Below, piece after piece: positions 15,581-24,451 of a stretch of DNA of 38,531 nucleotides (position 1 is its first letter; each line of letters opens with the position of its first letter). Source of the stretch: Streptomyces ureilyticus (lineage in GTDB: Bacteria > Actinomycetota > Actinomycetes > Streptomycetales > Streptomycetaceae); NCBI RefSeq assembly GCF_011045025.1, contig NZ_JAAKZX010000087.1:1-38531 (forward strand). Reading direction: 5' to 3'. The position numbers and the translations under genes were made by a program. The notes beneath the pieces were generated by a model. That model did no database searches and was not told the DNA's origin. It was given only the letters and a program-made list of their open reading frames with translations.

Positions 15581-16315
15581 GCCGGTCGTACGATGCCTGG
15601 ATACCTCTCCCCAAAGCCGAACTCCACGTGCACATCGAAGGCACCCTCGAACCCGAGCAGGCCCTCGCGTTCGCCGCGCGCAACGGCGTTGAGCTGCCGT
15701 ACGCCGATACGGAGGAGCTCCGCAAGGCCGGCCAGTTCAGCGACCTCCAGTCCTTCCTGGATCTCTACTACGAGCTGATGGCCGGGCTCCGGACCGAGCG
15801 GGACTTCGAGGAACTGGCCGACGCCTATCTCGCGCGGGCCGCGGCGCAGGGGGTGCGGCACGCGGAGATCTTCTTCGATCCGCAGGCGCACCTCGCGCGC
15901 GGCGTCGACATGGGGACGGTGATGGAAGGGCTCTGGCGGGCGCTTGGCAGGAGCGAGAGTGTGCACGGCGTCTCCACCCAGTTGATCATGTGCTTCCTGC
16001 GGGACGAGTCCGCCGACTCCGCGATGCGGACCCTGGACGCCGCGAGGCCGTATCTCGACCGGATCACCGGCGTCGGCCTCGACTCCGCCGAGGTCGGGCA
16101 TCCGCCGGGGAGGTTTCGCGAGGTGTACGCGGCCGCCGCCGCGCGCGGGCTGCGCCGGGTCGCCCACGCGGGGGAGGAAGGGCCCCCGCGTACATCACCG
16201 AGGCGCTCGACGTGCTCGGCGCCGAGCGGATCGACCACGGACTGAGCTGCTGGAACACGACGAGGAGCGGCGGGGGCGATACCTCGCCGAGGTGGAGGCG
16301 TACGCCTTCGAGTAG
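15577..16315 (+). pseudogene. Adenosine deaminase family, decayed
   Basis: The intact first part from the GTG at 15577 reads as an adenosine deaminase: LPKAELHVHIEGTLEPEQAL contains the HxH metal motif, and RVAHAGEEGPP the second histidine with the catalytic glutamate region. At about 16184-16190 one base is missing from a run of C, and the family sequence resumes in another frame as AYITEALDVLGAERIDHGL. The stretch that should follow, about 100 residues with the HPLS and NSDDP metal-binding region, is absent; the sequence jumps to LEHDEERRGRYLAEVEAYAF and a TAG at 16313. A frameshift plus a large deletion indicates a pseudogene. Its start overlaps the RNase Z stop by four bases. Confidence 0.85.
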
Positions 16316-16340
16316 GTGAGCGGGACGTGCCCGCTCACCT
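16314..16340 (+). terminator. Hairpin terminator after adenosine deaminase remnant
   Basis: AGGTGAGCGGG, loop ACGTG, CCCGCTCACCT forms a perfect 11-bp stem starting at the last bases of the pseudogene stop. It ends the HIT-RNase Z-deaminase unit before the kinase gene begins. Confidence 0.75.
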
Positions 16341-16409
16341 GCCCGCGGGGCGGCTGTCAGTGGTGTGGTGCACACTGGCTGGAAATCGCACCACCCAGGG
16401 GAGCGCACC

Positions 16410-17522
16410 GTGACCACGCCCCACGGAGAGGGCCCGTACCACTGCCACGCCCACGTCGATCCGCTCGCCGGGCTGCGCACACCCGGCGACCCGCCCTGCG
16501 ACGTCTACCTCACCGGCACCGTCTTCCTCGACATCATCTTCACCGGACTCGACTCCGCCCCCGTACGCGGCACCGAGTCCTGGGCGCGCGGCATGGGCTC
16601 GAGCCCCGGAGGCGTCGCCAACATGGCGACCGCGCTGGCCCGCCTCGGTCTGCAGACCTCGCTGGCGGCGGCCTTCGGGGACGACCACTACGGGGAGTAC
16701 TGCTGGGACGCCCTGGAGCACGGCGAGCACATCGACCTGTCCACGTCCCGCACGGTGCCCCACTGGCACTCCTCGGTCACCGTCTCCATGGCGTACGAGG
16801 GCGAGCGGACCATGGTCAGCCACGGTCACGAACCGCCCCCGGAGGAGCCGGCGCCCGACTGCCCGCCACGCGCGCGTGCCGCCATCGCCTCGCTGACGCC
16901 TGGCACGCGCGCGCCCTGGATCGCGCAGGCCGCGCGCAAGGGGGCCAGGATCTTCGCCGACGTCGGCTGGGACGAAACCGGCCGCTGGGACCTCGCCGCC
17001 CTCCCCGACCTGGAGCACTGCGAGGCCTTCCTGCCGAACGCCGAGGAGGCCATGCGCTACACCCGCACCCGCTGCCCCCGCGAAGCGGCCCGCGCCCTCA
17101 CCGACCGCGTACCGCTCGCCGTCGTCACCCTCGGCGCGGACGGTGCGTACGCCGTCGACGGCCGCACCGGAGAGACCGCCGACGTCCCCGCCATCGCCGT
17201 CGAGGCCCTCGACCCCACCGGCGCAGGCGACGTCTTCGTGGCCGGCTTCGTCACCGGCACCCTGGCCGGCTGGCCCCTCGCCGACCGCCTCGCCTTCGCC
17301 GGCCTCACGGCCGCCCTCTCCGTCCAGGAGTTCGGCGGCTCCCTCTCCGCCCCCGGCTGGACCGAGATCGCCGCCTGGTGGCGCCGCGTCCAGTCGTACG
17401 ACGACCAGGACCCGACCGCGCTCAGACGGTACGCCTTCCTGGAGGACCTGCTCCCGGAGGACGCCAGACCCTGGCCACTGCGGCGGGCGGTACCGACGAT
17501 CGGGTTCCGGACGTCGGCGTAG
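16410..17522 (+). CDS. PfkB-family carbohydrate/nucleoside kinase
   Basis: A 370-residue kinase of the ribokinase/PfkB family. The N-terminal signature SSPGGVANMATALARLG and the C-terminal DPTGAGDVFVAGFVTG (phosphate-anion hole and catalytic Asp) are clear. The GTG at 16410 has GGGGAG six bases upstream; an ATG at 16365 opens the frame earlier but lies in an unlikely leader. The first 30 residues are histidine-rich (HGEGPYHCHAHVD). The substrate is not determined; ribose, fructose-like sugars and nucleosides are all possible. It follows the HIT/RNase Z/deaminase row, which hints at nucleoside metabolism, but a terminator intervenes. Confidence 0.87.
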   Translation: MTTPHGEGPYHCHAHVDPLAGLRTPGDPPCDVYLTGTVFLDIIFTGLDSAPVRGTESWARGMGSSPGGVANMATALARLGLQTSLAAAFGDDHYGEYCWDALEHGEHIDLSTSRTVPHWHSSVTVSMAYEGERTMVSHGHEPPPEEPAPDCPPRARAAIASLTPGTRAPWIAQAARKGARIFADVGWDETGRWDLAALPDLEHCEAFLPNAEEAMRYTRTRCPREAARALTDRVPLAVVTLGADGAYAVDGRTGETADVPAIAVEALDPTGAGDVFVAGFVTGTLAGWPLADRLAFAGLTAALSVQEFGGSLSAPGWTEIAAWWRRVQSYDDQDPTALRRYAFLEDLLPEDARPWPLRRAVPTIGFRTSA

Positions 17523-17528
17523 GTCGAT

Positions 17529-17600
17529 GGGGGGCTGGTGCAGCCCTCAGCGGGCTCCAGGGGCGGGGCCGTTGGGCACCGGAAAGGCGTGGGCTTGGGG
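17529..17600 (+). repeat. Degenerate intergenic repeat
   Basis: The stretch GGGGGGCTGGTGCAGCCC, then CAGCGGGCTCCAGGGGCGGGG and a GGGCTTGGGG tail follow the same order as 266-342, with many substitutions. It fills the gap between the convergent kinase and deaminase-like genes and may help end transcription from both sides. Confidence 0.5.
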
Positions 17601-17608
17601 TAGAACCC

Positions 17609-17956
17609 TCACCCAGCCGTCGCGGACACCCGCACCACCCCGTCCACCCCCGCCAGCAGCACCGGCGTCGAGGCCCCGCCAAGGTCCCGCACAGCCGCCA
17701 GGTCGCCGTCCGCCAAGGACTCCGCCTCGCTCACCACCGCGGCCGCCTCCAGCGACTTCGCGCCCGACGCCACGGCCATGGCCACCGCGGTCTGCAGGGC
17801 ACTGAGCCGCAGGGAGTCCAGGGCGACGGTGCCGGCGACGTACGTACGGCCGGTTTCGTCGCGTACGGCCGCCCCCTCGGGGACACCGTTGCGGGCCCGC
17901 GCGGAACGGGCCAGGGTGACGATCTTGCGGTCCTCGGGATCAAGCGTCTCGGTCAT
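17609..17956 (-). CDS. Cytidine deaminase-like protein lacking zinc ligands
   Basis: A 115-residue protein with the order and spacing of a small tetrameric cytidine deaminase: VTLARSARARNGVPEGAAVR, then TYVAGTVALDSLRLSALQTA and VAMAVASGAKSLEAAAVVSE. Cytidine deaminases use Cys-Ala-Glu and Pro-Cys-x-x-Cys to hold zinc and activate water. Here the first is replaced by SAL, and no cysteine or histidine exists anywhere in the protein. It is therefore unlikely to deaminate and may be a structural or regulatory relative. It ends 86 bases from the convergent kinase; the ATPase stop is 33 bases upstream of its start. Confidence 0.78.
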   Translation of the reverse strand: MTETLDPEDRKIVTLARSARARNGVPEGAAVRDETGRTYVAGTVALDSLRLSALQTAVAMAVASGAKSLEAAAVVSEAESLADGDLAAVRDLGGASTPVLLAGVDGVVRVSATAG

Positions 17957-17989
17957 GCCCTGAGCATACGAAGCACAAGCCCGGCTACA

Positions 17990-20900
17990 TCAGGCGCGGT
18001 GTCCCTGGTCCTGTCCCTGGCTTTGGACGACGCGGTGTCCCTGGCCTTGGGCGATAGCGGGGAGAGACCTTGCCCAGGTGGCCCACGCCTCGCCGGACGG
18101 TCCGTGCTCGAGGATCGCCTTTTCGAGCCGCGGCACGGCCCGTTGCCCCAGCACCGCGAGTGCTATCGCCGCGGCGACTCCGGCCCAGGCGACCGGGCCC
18201 AGGGGTGTGCAGCCGAAGAACTGGCTGGGGCCCGGCGTCTGGATCAGGGCCACCAGGGCGACGGCGGAGCCGAGGGACGTGATGCGGACCAGAGGACTGT
18301 CGCGGCGGTCGGTGAGGGTCTGGGCGAGCTGGGTGCCGACCACGCCGCACAGGGCCATCGTGGTGGAGCGGCGCGCCGTACCCGGGGTGAAGCGGCCGAT
18401 GAGCCAGGCCGTGGTCGCGCCCAGGCATGTGGTCAGGGCGCGGTGGCGGATCTGGCGGATCAGTGGCGCACCGAGGAGCGAGGTCCCGAGCGGCTCGGTG
18501 CCCGGATCGGCCACGCTTGCCGCCTGCCCAGGTGCCATGCCTCCCACCTCCGCCGCTGTCGTGCCTTCCGTCTCCCCCGACCCCGCTGTCGTGCCGTCCG
18601 TCTCCCGCGACGTCGTGCCGCCGTCCTCCGCTCCCGTGGCCCTCTTCTGCGGAGTCACCGCCACCGCCATCGCCGGGAACAGGTCCGTGAACAGGTTCAC
18701 CAGCAGCATCTGGCGGGTGGAGAGCGGTGCGGCTCCCGAGAGGACGGAGCCGAGGATGCCGAAGCCGACCTCCCCGGCGTTGCCGCCGATCAGGATCGCG
18801 ATGGCGTCGGCGACGCCGTGCCACAGCGCGCGGCCTTCGGTGACCGCCTCGATGAGGACGGTGAGGTCGTCGTCGGTGAGGACGATGTCGGCCGCGTTGC
18901 GTGCCGCCGCTGAGCCGCGTGCGCTGATGCCCACGCCGACGTCGGCGGCACGGATGGCCGCGGCGTCGTTGGCGCCGTCGCCGACCATCCCGACCACCCG
19001 GCCCGCGTCCCGCAAGGCCTCCACGACGTGGAGCTTCTGTTCGGGCGCGACGCGGGCCACCACGCTCGCGTCGCGCAGCATCCGGGACCGTGCCGACCGG
19101 TCCGCGGCGGCCAGTTCGTCGCCCGTGACCACGGTCGTGTCGTCCGGCCAGCCCAGGTCGGCGGCGATCGCCCGGGCGGTCTGCGGGTGGTCGCCGGTCA
19201 GCATGACCGGTCGTACGCCTGCCTTCCGCAGACCGTGCACGAGCGCGGTGGACGTGTCTCGCGCCACGTCCGCCAGCGCGAGCAGGCCGGTGAACTCCAG
19301 CTCGGCAAGGGGCTCTTCGAGTACGTCCGTCGCCTCCTCGCCCTCCGCCAGCGGGCGCCCGGCCACCGCCAGCACCCGCAGCCCGTCGCGGGCCAGCGAC
19401 TGCGCCGCGTCGGACGCGTGGCCGGGGAGGTCGCGGCACGCGGGCAGGACGGTCTCCGGGGCGCCCTTGACCACGAGCACCGGTGTGCCGTCCGCGGCCC
19501 GGCCGACGGCGGCGGCATAGCCGCGGGCGGCCTCGAACGGGCGGCCCTCGGTCTGCGTCCACTCCGGGTCCGGGCCGGCCGCGTCCAGGACCGCCTCGTC
19601 GGTGGCGTGCGCCGGGCGGGTCGAGTCGCCGTTCAGGCGGGGGCAGGCGCGCGCCGCGTCGCGCAGCGTACGCCCGGAATCCGCCTCGTCCACGGAGTGG
19701 GCCGTGCCGTCGGCGTCGGTCACCCGCACCAGCCGTAGCCGGTTCTCGGTCAGGGTGCCCGTCTTGTCGAAGCAGATCGTGTCCATGCGGCCCAGCGCCT
19801 CCAGCGTGCGCGGGGTGCGGACGAGGACGCCGCGGCGGCTCAGCCGCCGGGCGGCGGCGAGTTGCGCCACCGTGGCCACCAGCGGCAGGCCTTCGGGGAC
19901 GGCGGCCACGGCCACCGCCACACCGCCGCTCACCGCCTGGCGTATCGGCGTGCCGCGCAGCAGCGACAGACCGGTCACCGCGGCGCCGCCCGCCAGTGTC
20001 AACGGCAGCGCCTTGCGGGTGAGTTCCTGCAGCCTGGCCTGCACGCCGCCGGCCGGTGGGGTCCGGGCGGCGAGGGAGACGGCCCGGGCGGCCTCGGTGC
20101 GGTCGCCGGTGTCCACCACGACGGCCCGGGCATGTCCGGCGACCACGGTCGTGCCCTCGAACACCATGCAGCAGCGCTCGGGCACAGCAGCTCGCGGAGT
20201 CGCGTCGGTCCGCTTGTCCGCCGGCAGCGACTCGCCGGTCAGCGCGGACTCGTCCACCTCCAGTCCGTCCTCCCACAGGAGGCGGGCGTCGGCGGGCACG
20301 ACATCGTCCGACTCGAGCTCGATCACGTCGCCGGGAGCGAGCTGAGCGGCGTCGACGACATGCGTCTCGCCGAACGTGTCCTGCGCATCGGCGGACGTGA
20401 CGGGTACTTCGGCGGCCGTGCCGCGTGCTTCGCCGGCCGTCCCGGTGGCTTCGGCGAACGTGCCGCGTGCTTCGGCGGCCGTGACGGGCGCTTCGGCGGA
20501 CGTGTCGTCGTAGAAGAAGCCGCCCTCCGCCCGGTCCATCACGCGCGCCTTCTGTTTCTGACCCGCGAGCAGCCCGGACAGCGCCCGCTCGGCCCGCAGC
20601 CGCTGTACGCCTCCGACCAGCGCGTTCAGGTCGAGCGCGCCCACGACGAGCAGGGCGTCCACGACGGAGCCGAGGATGGCCGAGGCGACCGAGCCGACCG
20701 CCAGGACCGGGGTGAGCGGATCGTCCAGCTCGCCGCGCACGGCCCGGGCGAGCCGCAGCGACCACCGCGCCGGAGCCAGGACGGGATGACGGCCGACGGT
20801 GGCGACGACCTCACGCACCTGGTGGGTCGCCTGCTCGGCGGCACTCGTCTCCCTGTCCGGCTCGTGCTCCAGCCGGGAGAGGACGTCCGCCGGTTCCAGC

Positions 20901-22681
20901 GCGTGCCAGGCCACCCGCGCACGGGGGCGCGGAGCCCGGGTCGCCGCAACGCGTAGGGCAGCCCGCGCCCCGGACAGCAGGGCCACCGCCGCGGCCGCGT
21001 CGACCGGTGCGTGACGCACGCCGGGCAGCAACGGCGAACGGCGCCGCCGCCCGGACTCGCCGACGGCCACCAGCAGACCCGACAGCGCCGCGCCGGACCG
21101 GGCCAGCGTCTGCGACCTGTGCCCGGTCACGCGGGCGGCCCGCACGGCGGTCAGCAGCCGCCACGCGTCGGCAAGCCCGTGCAGGGCCACGACGTCCGCT
21201 CCCCATACGACCGCACCGTCCTGGTCCGCGAGGGCGACGGCCACGTCACCGGCGAGCAGCCCGGACAGTACGTCGCTGTCGTCGGCCGACAGCAGCCGGG
21301 CGACGGTGACGACGGTGCCGTCCCCGTCCCCATCCCCGTCGCGCAGTTCGTGCACCACCTCGCTCAACGGGCGGTCACCGTCCACGACTTGGTCGGCGAG
21401 GCTCGTGAACTCGCTCAGCGTGGGATCCGCCTGATCGTCCACCACCACGACCCGCAGCCCGGCGCGCCGGGCTGCGTCCAGTACGGTCTCGGCCCATGGA
21501 TCCGGCCCCACGCCCGGCCTGCGCAGCGCGCTCGGATGCAGGACGACCGTGTCGGCCATCTCCAGCTGCCGCAGCCGCTCCGGGTCCCGCACCAGCACAC
21601 CCGTGCGGGACAGCGCGCCGCTCAGCACGGCGTGGAAGGCGGCGGGCCCGTAGCGCGCGGCCTTGGGCGAGCCCGCGAGGACCGCTTCCGCCGCCTCCGC
21701 ACCGTCGTGCTTGACCAGCAGCGTCGCCCCGGCGCCCGCCACACTGCCGGCGGAGGCATGGGCGGCGTACTCCTGGGCCGGGGAGGTCCGCAGCGGCGGG
21801 CGCGGGATGTGGTCCGCCGCCGCGCTGATCCGCTCCGGTGCGCACACCTGGTCGTGGACCGTGTCGAAGGCCGCCAGGCGCGCCACCGTCTCCGCCAACT
21901 GGCAGGCGCGCAGCGCTCCGTCGAGCAGCAGGGAGGTCGGCGTCTGGCCCGCGCCGTGGGCGGCCGCGTTCGCCGCGGCCAGCACCAGGTCCATGCGGGA
22001 GCGGCCGAGCCGGGCCCGCAGCAGGCCACGGAAGCGCGGGTTCTCGCGCAGCAGCGTCACCACCGCGGTCACCAGCCGGGGTGAGGGCGGCAGGCGCAGG
22101 GCGCTCGCGACCAGGGCGGCACCGGTACCTACGGCGTCGATGCCGAGGGCCGCGGCGGCGGCTCGTACTCCGGACGGGTCGCCCGGATGCGCGAACTCCT
22201 CCACCGGCTCGTCCGACGGCGCGAGTCCGTGGTGGGCCGCGAGAGCGGTCGCCTTCTCCACCACCCGGTCGGTGAGCGCGTCCTCGGTGGCGGTCACCAC
22301 CAACCGCGCCAGTCCGCCGTCCCAGTACGCGAACGCCACATCCGGATGCTCCGCCAGCGCGGCGGCCACCCGTCGTGCCCGGTGCTCCGTCCCGTCCTCC
22401 CGCCGCACCTCGTCCGGCCGTTCCGGCGCGGACGGCCGCAACGCGAGATGCGCCCGCGTGCCGGACCGCCAGTGGGGCGAGCCGCCGGGCAGCGCGTTAC
22501 GGGCGACCCGCCCGACCCGCACCGCGGAGTCCACGCTCCGCACCCCGGCCCGCGCCGTCCCCGCCACCGCCGCCGCGGCCGCGCCCACCACGGGCGCGAC
22601 CCCTCGCGCGAGCAGCCGCGGCCCCGCCAGCGCGAGACCGCCGGCCGAAGGAGTCGTCGTCAACAGCAGTCCCAGACCCAT
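17990..22681 (-). CDS. Large cation-transporting P-type ATPase (CtpI-like)
   Basis: A 1563-residue membrane ATPase, much longer than most metal-transporting P-type ATPases and similar in size and layout to mycobacterial CtpI. The catalytic aspartate is Asp972 in CFDKTGTLTENRLR. The actuator loop ALTGESLPADK, the nucleotide-domain VKGAPETVLP, and the hinge VGDGANDAAAIRAADVGVGI (about 1230) are all present. Several hydrophobic helices surround these. The first ~650 residues are poorly conserved, with two internal regions resembling soluble domains. The ion is unknown. Two tandem-repeat tracts interrupt it (about residues 725-766 and near 1360), and the C-terminus ends in QGQ/QSQGQDQG repeats. 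A GGTGGAG sequence precedes the ATG at 22681. Confidence 0.9.
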   Translation of the reverse strand: MGLGLLLTTTPSAGGLALAGPRLLARGVAPVVGAAAAAVAGTARAGVRSVDSAVRVGRVARNALPGGSPHWRSGTRAHLALRPSAPERPDEVRREDGTEHRARRVAAALAEHPDVAFAYWDGGLARLVVTATEDALTDRVVEKATALAAHHGLAPSDEPVEEFAHPGDPSGVRAAAAALGIDAVGTGAALVASALRLPPSPRLVTAVVTLLRENPRFRGLLRARLGRSRMDLVLAAANAAAHGAGQTPTSLLLDGALRACQLAETVARLAAFDTVHDQVCAPERISAAADHIPRPPLRTSPAQEYAAHASAGSVAGAGATLLVKHDGAEAAEAVLAGSPKAARYGPAAFHAVLSGALSRTGVLVRDPERLRQLEMADTVVLHPSALRRPGVGPDPWAETVLDAARRAGLRVVVVDDQADPTLSEFTSLADQVVDGDRPLSEVVHELRDGDGDGDGTVVTVARLLSADDSDVLSGLLAGDVAVALADQDGAVVWGADVVALHGLADAWRLLTAVRAARVTGHRSQTLARSGAALSGLLVAVGESGRRRRSPLLPGVRHAPVDAAAAVALLSGARAALRVAATRAPRPRARVAWHALEPADVLSRLEHEPDRETSAAEQATHQVREVVATVGRHPVLAPARWSLRLARAVRGELDDPLTPVLAVGSVASAILGSVVDALLVVGALDLNALVGGVQRLRAERALSGLLAGQKQKARVMDRAEGGFFYDDTSAEAPVTAAEARGTFAEATGTAGEARGTAAEVPVTSADAQDTFGETHVVDAAQLAPGDVIELESDDVVPADARLLWEDGLEVDESALTGESLPADKRTDATPRAAVPERCCMVFEGTTVVAGHARAVVVDTGDRTEAARAVSLAARTPPAGGVQARLQELTRKALPLTLAGGAAVTGLSLLRGTPIRQAVSGGVAVAVAAVPEGLPLVATVAQLAAARRLSRRGVLVRTPRTLEALGRMDTICFDKTGTLTENRLRLVRVTDADGTAHSVDEADSGRTLRDAARACPRLNGDSTRPAHATDEAVLDAAGPDPEWTQTEGRPFEAARGYAAAVGRAADGTPVLVVKGAPETVLPACRDLPGHASDAAQSLARDGLRVLAVAGRPLAEGEEATDVLEEPLAELEFTGLLALADVARDTSTALVHGLRKAGVRPVMLTGDHPQTARAIAADLGWPDDTTVVTGDELAAADRSARSRMLRDASVVARVAPEQKLHVVEALRDAGRVVGMVGDGANDAAAIRAADVGVGISARGSAAARNAADIVLTDDDLTVLIEAVTEGRALWHGVADAIAILIGGNAGEVGFGILGSVLSGAAPLSTRQMLLVNLFTDLFPAMAVAVTPQKRATGAEDGGTTSRETDGTTAGSGETEGTTAAEVGGMAPGQAASVADPGTEPLGTSLLGAPLIRQIRHRALTTCLGATTAWLIGRFTPGTARRSTTMALCGVVGTQLAQTLTDRRDSPLVRITSLGSAVALVALIQTPGPSQFFGCTPLGPVAWAGVAAAIALAVLGQRAVPRLEKAILEHGPSGEAWATWARSLPAIAQGQGHRVVQSQGQDQGHRA
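18555..18630 (-). repeat. Tandem repeat in the ATPase gene, C-terminal part
   Basis: GCTGTCGTGCC-TTCCGTCTCCC and near copies recur with a period of about 30 then 27 bases (18555, 18585, then a decayed unit from about 18612). In the protein they give glycine/threonine/glutamate-rich units like SRETDGTTAGSGETEGTTAA. They lie between predicted membrane helices, in a likely cytoplasmic or external loop. Confidence 0.65.
20385..20510 (-). repeat. 21-bp minisatellite in the ATPase gene
   Basis: Six adjoining 21-base units, each of the form GCTTCGGCGG-C-CGTG-CCGCGT with substitutions, at 20385, 20406, 20427, 20448, 20469 and 20490. A weaker seventh precedes them at 20364. Each adds a heptapeptide (such as TAAEARG or AEVPVTS). 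The tract sits just before the actuator sequence VVDAAQLAPGDVIELESDDV, where other P-type ATPases have a short link. Confidence 0.88.
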
Positions 22682-22787
22682 CGCACGGCTCCACCTCTAG
22701 TGACGGCGCCTCTCGTGACAGCGCCTAACGCACCGTCCGAGTGCCCGCAACGCGAGTGGTCATCCAGGCGAGGCCTTCAGGAGATCT

Positions 22788-23147
22788 TCAGGGCCGGTCC
22801 AGGCGCAGCCGCTCGGCACGCGGCAGACCGGCCACCACCAGGTCGTACGAGTCCTCGATCAGCTCCCGTACGAGCCGGTCCTGGAGCTCCCCGTCCACCG
22901 TGACCGTGTTCCAGTGCCGCTTGTTCATGTGCCAGCCGGGGATGATCAGCCCGGGGTACTCGTCCCGCAGCCGAACCGCGTCCTCCGGGTCGCACTTGAG
23001 GTTCACCGTGAGGGGGCGGGAGTCCAGGTGCGTCAGCGCGAAGAGCTTGCCCAGCACCTTGAAGACGGAAATCTCCGGGCTGAACGGGAAGTCCTCCACC
23101 GCCGCGTTGAAGGACAGGCAGAACGCGCGCAGTTCCTGAGGGGTCAC
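22788..23147 (-). CDS. MmcQ/YjbR family protein
   Basis: A 119-residue protein of the MmcQ/YjbR family, which has a DNA-binding-like fold and no settled function. The opening ELRAFCLSFNAAVEDFPFSP and the middle KLFALTHLDSRPLTVNLKCDPEDAVRLRDEYPGL are characteristic, as is GWHMNKRHWNTVTVDG. The start is a GTG at 23147 that overlaps the stop of the upstream CBS-domain gene by four bases, so it is coupled to that gene. Nothing indicates a signal peptide or membrane helix. Confidence 0.88.
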   Translation of the reverse strand: MTPQELRAFCLSFNAAVEDFPFSPEISVFKVLGKLFALTHLDSRPLTVNLKCDPEDAVRLRDEYPGLIIPGWHMNKRHWNTVTVDGELQDRLVRELIEDSYDLVVAGLPRAERLRLDRP

Positions 23148-24451
23148 TCCGGCTTCTTCTCCTCCTCCGGCGGGTCCGCCGGACCCATCGGCTCCACGAG
23201 CACAGTCACGATCTTGTTCCGCCGGCCTGCCGCGGTCTCCGCCGTGAGCCGCAGCTCGCGCTCGTCCGGCAGTGCCACCACCGACGAAGCGCCCGCGATC
23301 GGCACCCGCCCCAGCGCCTTGGCCAGCAGCCCGCCCACCGTCTCGACGTCCTCGTCGTCGTACGCCTCGAAGCCGTACAGCTCACCGAGGTCGCCGATGT
23401 CGAGGCGGGCCGTCACGCGGTAGCGGTCGTCGCCCAGGTCCTCGACCGGCGGCAGTTCACGGTCGTACTCGTCCGTGATCTCGCCGACGATCTCCTCCAG
23501 GATGTCCTCGATGGTGACGATCCCGGCCGTGCCGCCGTACTCGTCGATGACGACCGCGACGTGATTGCGGTGCTGCTGCATCTCGCGCAGCAGATCGCCC
23601 GCGTTCTTCGTGTCCGGTACGAAAGCCGCGGGCCGCATCGCCGTCGAGACCAGCTCGCTCTCCGCGTCCCGGCTGATGTGCGTCTTACGGGCCAGGTCCT
23701 TCAGATACACGATCCCCACGATGTCGTCCTCGCTCTCCCCGGTGACGGGGATCCGCGAGAAACCCGACCGCAGCGCCAGCGTCAGCGCCTGCCGGATCGT
23801 CTTGTAGCGCTCGATGACGATCAGGTCCGTACGCGGCACCATCACCTCGCGTACGAGCGTGTCACCCAGCTCGAAGACGGAGTGCACCATCCGGCGCTCC
23901 TCGTCCTCGATCAGCGACTCCTTCTCGGCGAGGTCGACCAGCGCGCGCAACTCGGCCTCGGAGGCGAACGGGCCGCGGCGGAAGCCCTTGCCGGGAGTCA
24001 GCGCGTTGCCGATGAGGATCAGCAGCGGCGGGATCGGACCCATGACACGCGCCAGGGGCAGCAGAATGTACGCCGCCGCCGTCGCCGTGTTCAGCGGATG
24101 CTGGCGGCCGATCGTGCGCGGCGAGACACCGACCGCGACATACGAGACGAGGACCATCACGCCGATCGCGATCGACAGCGCCTCCCACGTCTCGTCGAAC
24201 TCCTTCAGGCAGGCGTACGTGACGAGCGTGGCGGCGGCCATCTCACAGGCGACCCGCACGAGCAGCGCGACGTTCAGATAACGGGTCGGGTCCGCGGCGA
24301 CCTGGGCCAGCTTGGCGCTGCCGCGACGGCCGGAGCGTACGGCCTCCTCCGCGCGGAAACTGGAGACGCGCGCCAGGCCCGCCTCCGCGCAGGCGGCGAG
24401 CCAGGCCACGACGACCAGCGCTGTCGCGCCCAGAACGATCTGAGGATTCAT
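23144..24451 (-). CDS. Hemolysin family protein with CBS domains (CorC/CNNM-type)
   Basis: A 435-residue membrane protein. The N-terminal half is a DUF21 (CNNM) transmembrane domain with helices near residues 5-25, 60-80, 95-110 and 125-145. A CBS pair follows (VREVMVPRTDLIVIERYKTI; SGFSRIPVTGESEDDIVGIV; HVAVVIDEYGGTAGIVTIED), then a C-terminal CorC/HlyC domain. Members are tied to magnesium or cobalt transport and were once called hemolysins. It begins with an ATG overlapping the ybeY stop (ATGA), and the following MmcQ gene overlaps its own stop. The cluster with ybeY, phoH and era is conserved in actinobacteria. Confidence 0.93.
   Translation of the reverse strand: MNPQIVLGATALVVVAWLAACAEAGLARVSSFRAEEAVRSGRRGSAKLAQVAADPTRYLNVALLVRVACEMAAATLVTYACLKEFDETWEALSIAIGVMVLVSYVAVGVSPRTIGRQHPLNTATAAAYILLPLARVMGPIPPLLILIGNALTPGKGFRRGPFASEAELRALVDLAEKESLIEDEERRMVHSVFELGDTLVREVMVPRTDLIVIERYKTIRQALTLALRSGFSRIPVTGESEDDIVGIVYLKDLARKTHISRDAESELVSTAMRPAAFVPDTKNAGDLLREMQQHRNHVAVVIDEYGGTAGIVTIEDILEEIVGEITDEYDRELPPVEDLGDDRYRVTARLDIGDLGELYGFEAYDDEDVETVGGLLAKALGRVPIAGASSVVALPDERELRLTAETAAGRRNKIVTVLVEPMGPADPPEEEKKPE

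Noticed and set aside
15990..16319. A separate short gene downstream of the deaminase
   Set aside because: Its middle part reads as the displaced continuation of adenosine deaminase, so it is treated as part of the pseudogene.
16316..18913. An 865-codon open frame on the plus strand
   Set aside because: It overlaps the PfkB kinase in another frame and then the antisense of the ATPase; the Arg/Pro-rich product matches no family.
20385..20510. A possible CRISPR array
   Set aside because: The 21-base units adjoin each other with no spacers and lie in frame inside the ATPase gene, so this is a coding minisatellite.
17985..20765. A 926-codon minus-strand frame inside the ATPase gene
   Set aside because: It is a shifted frame of the same strand as the ATPase, which carries all P-type motifs; the shifted product is Arg/Gly-rich.
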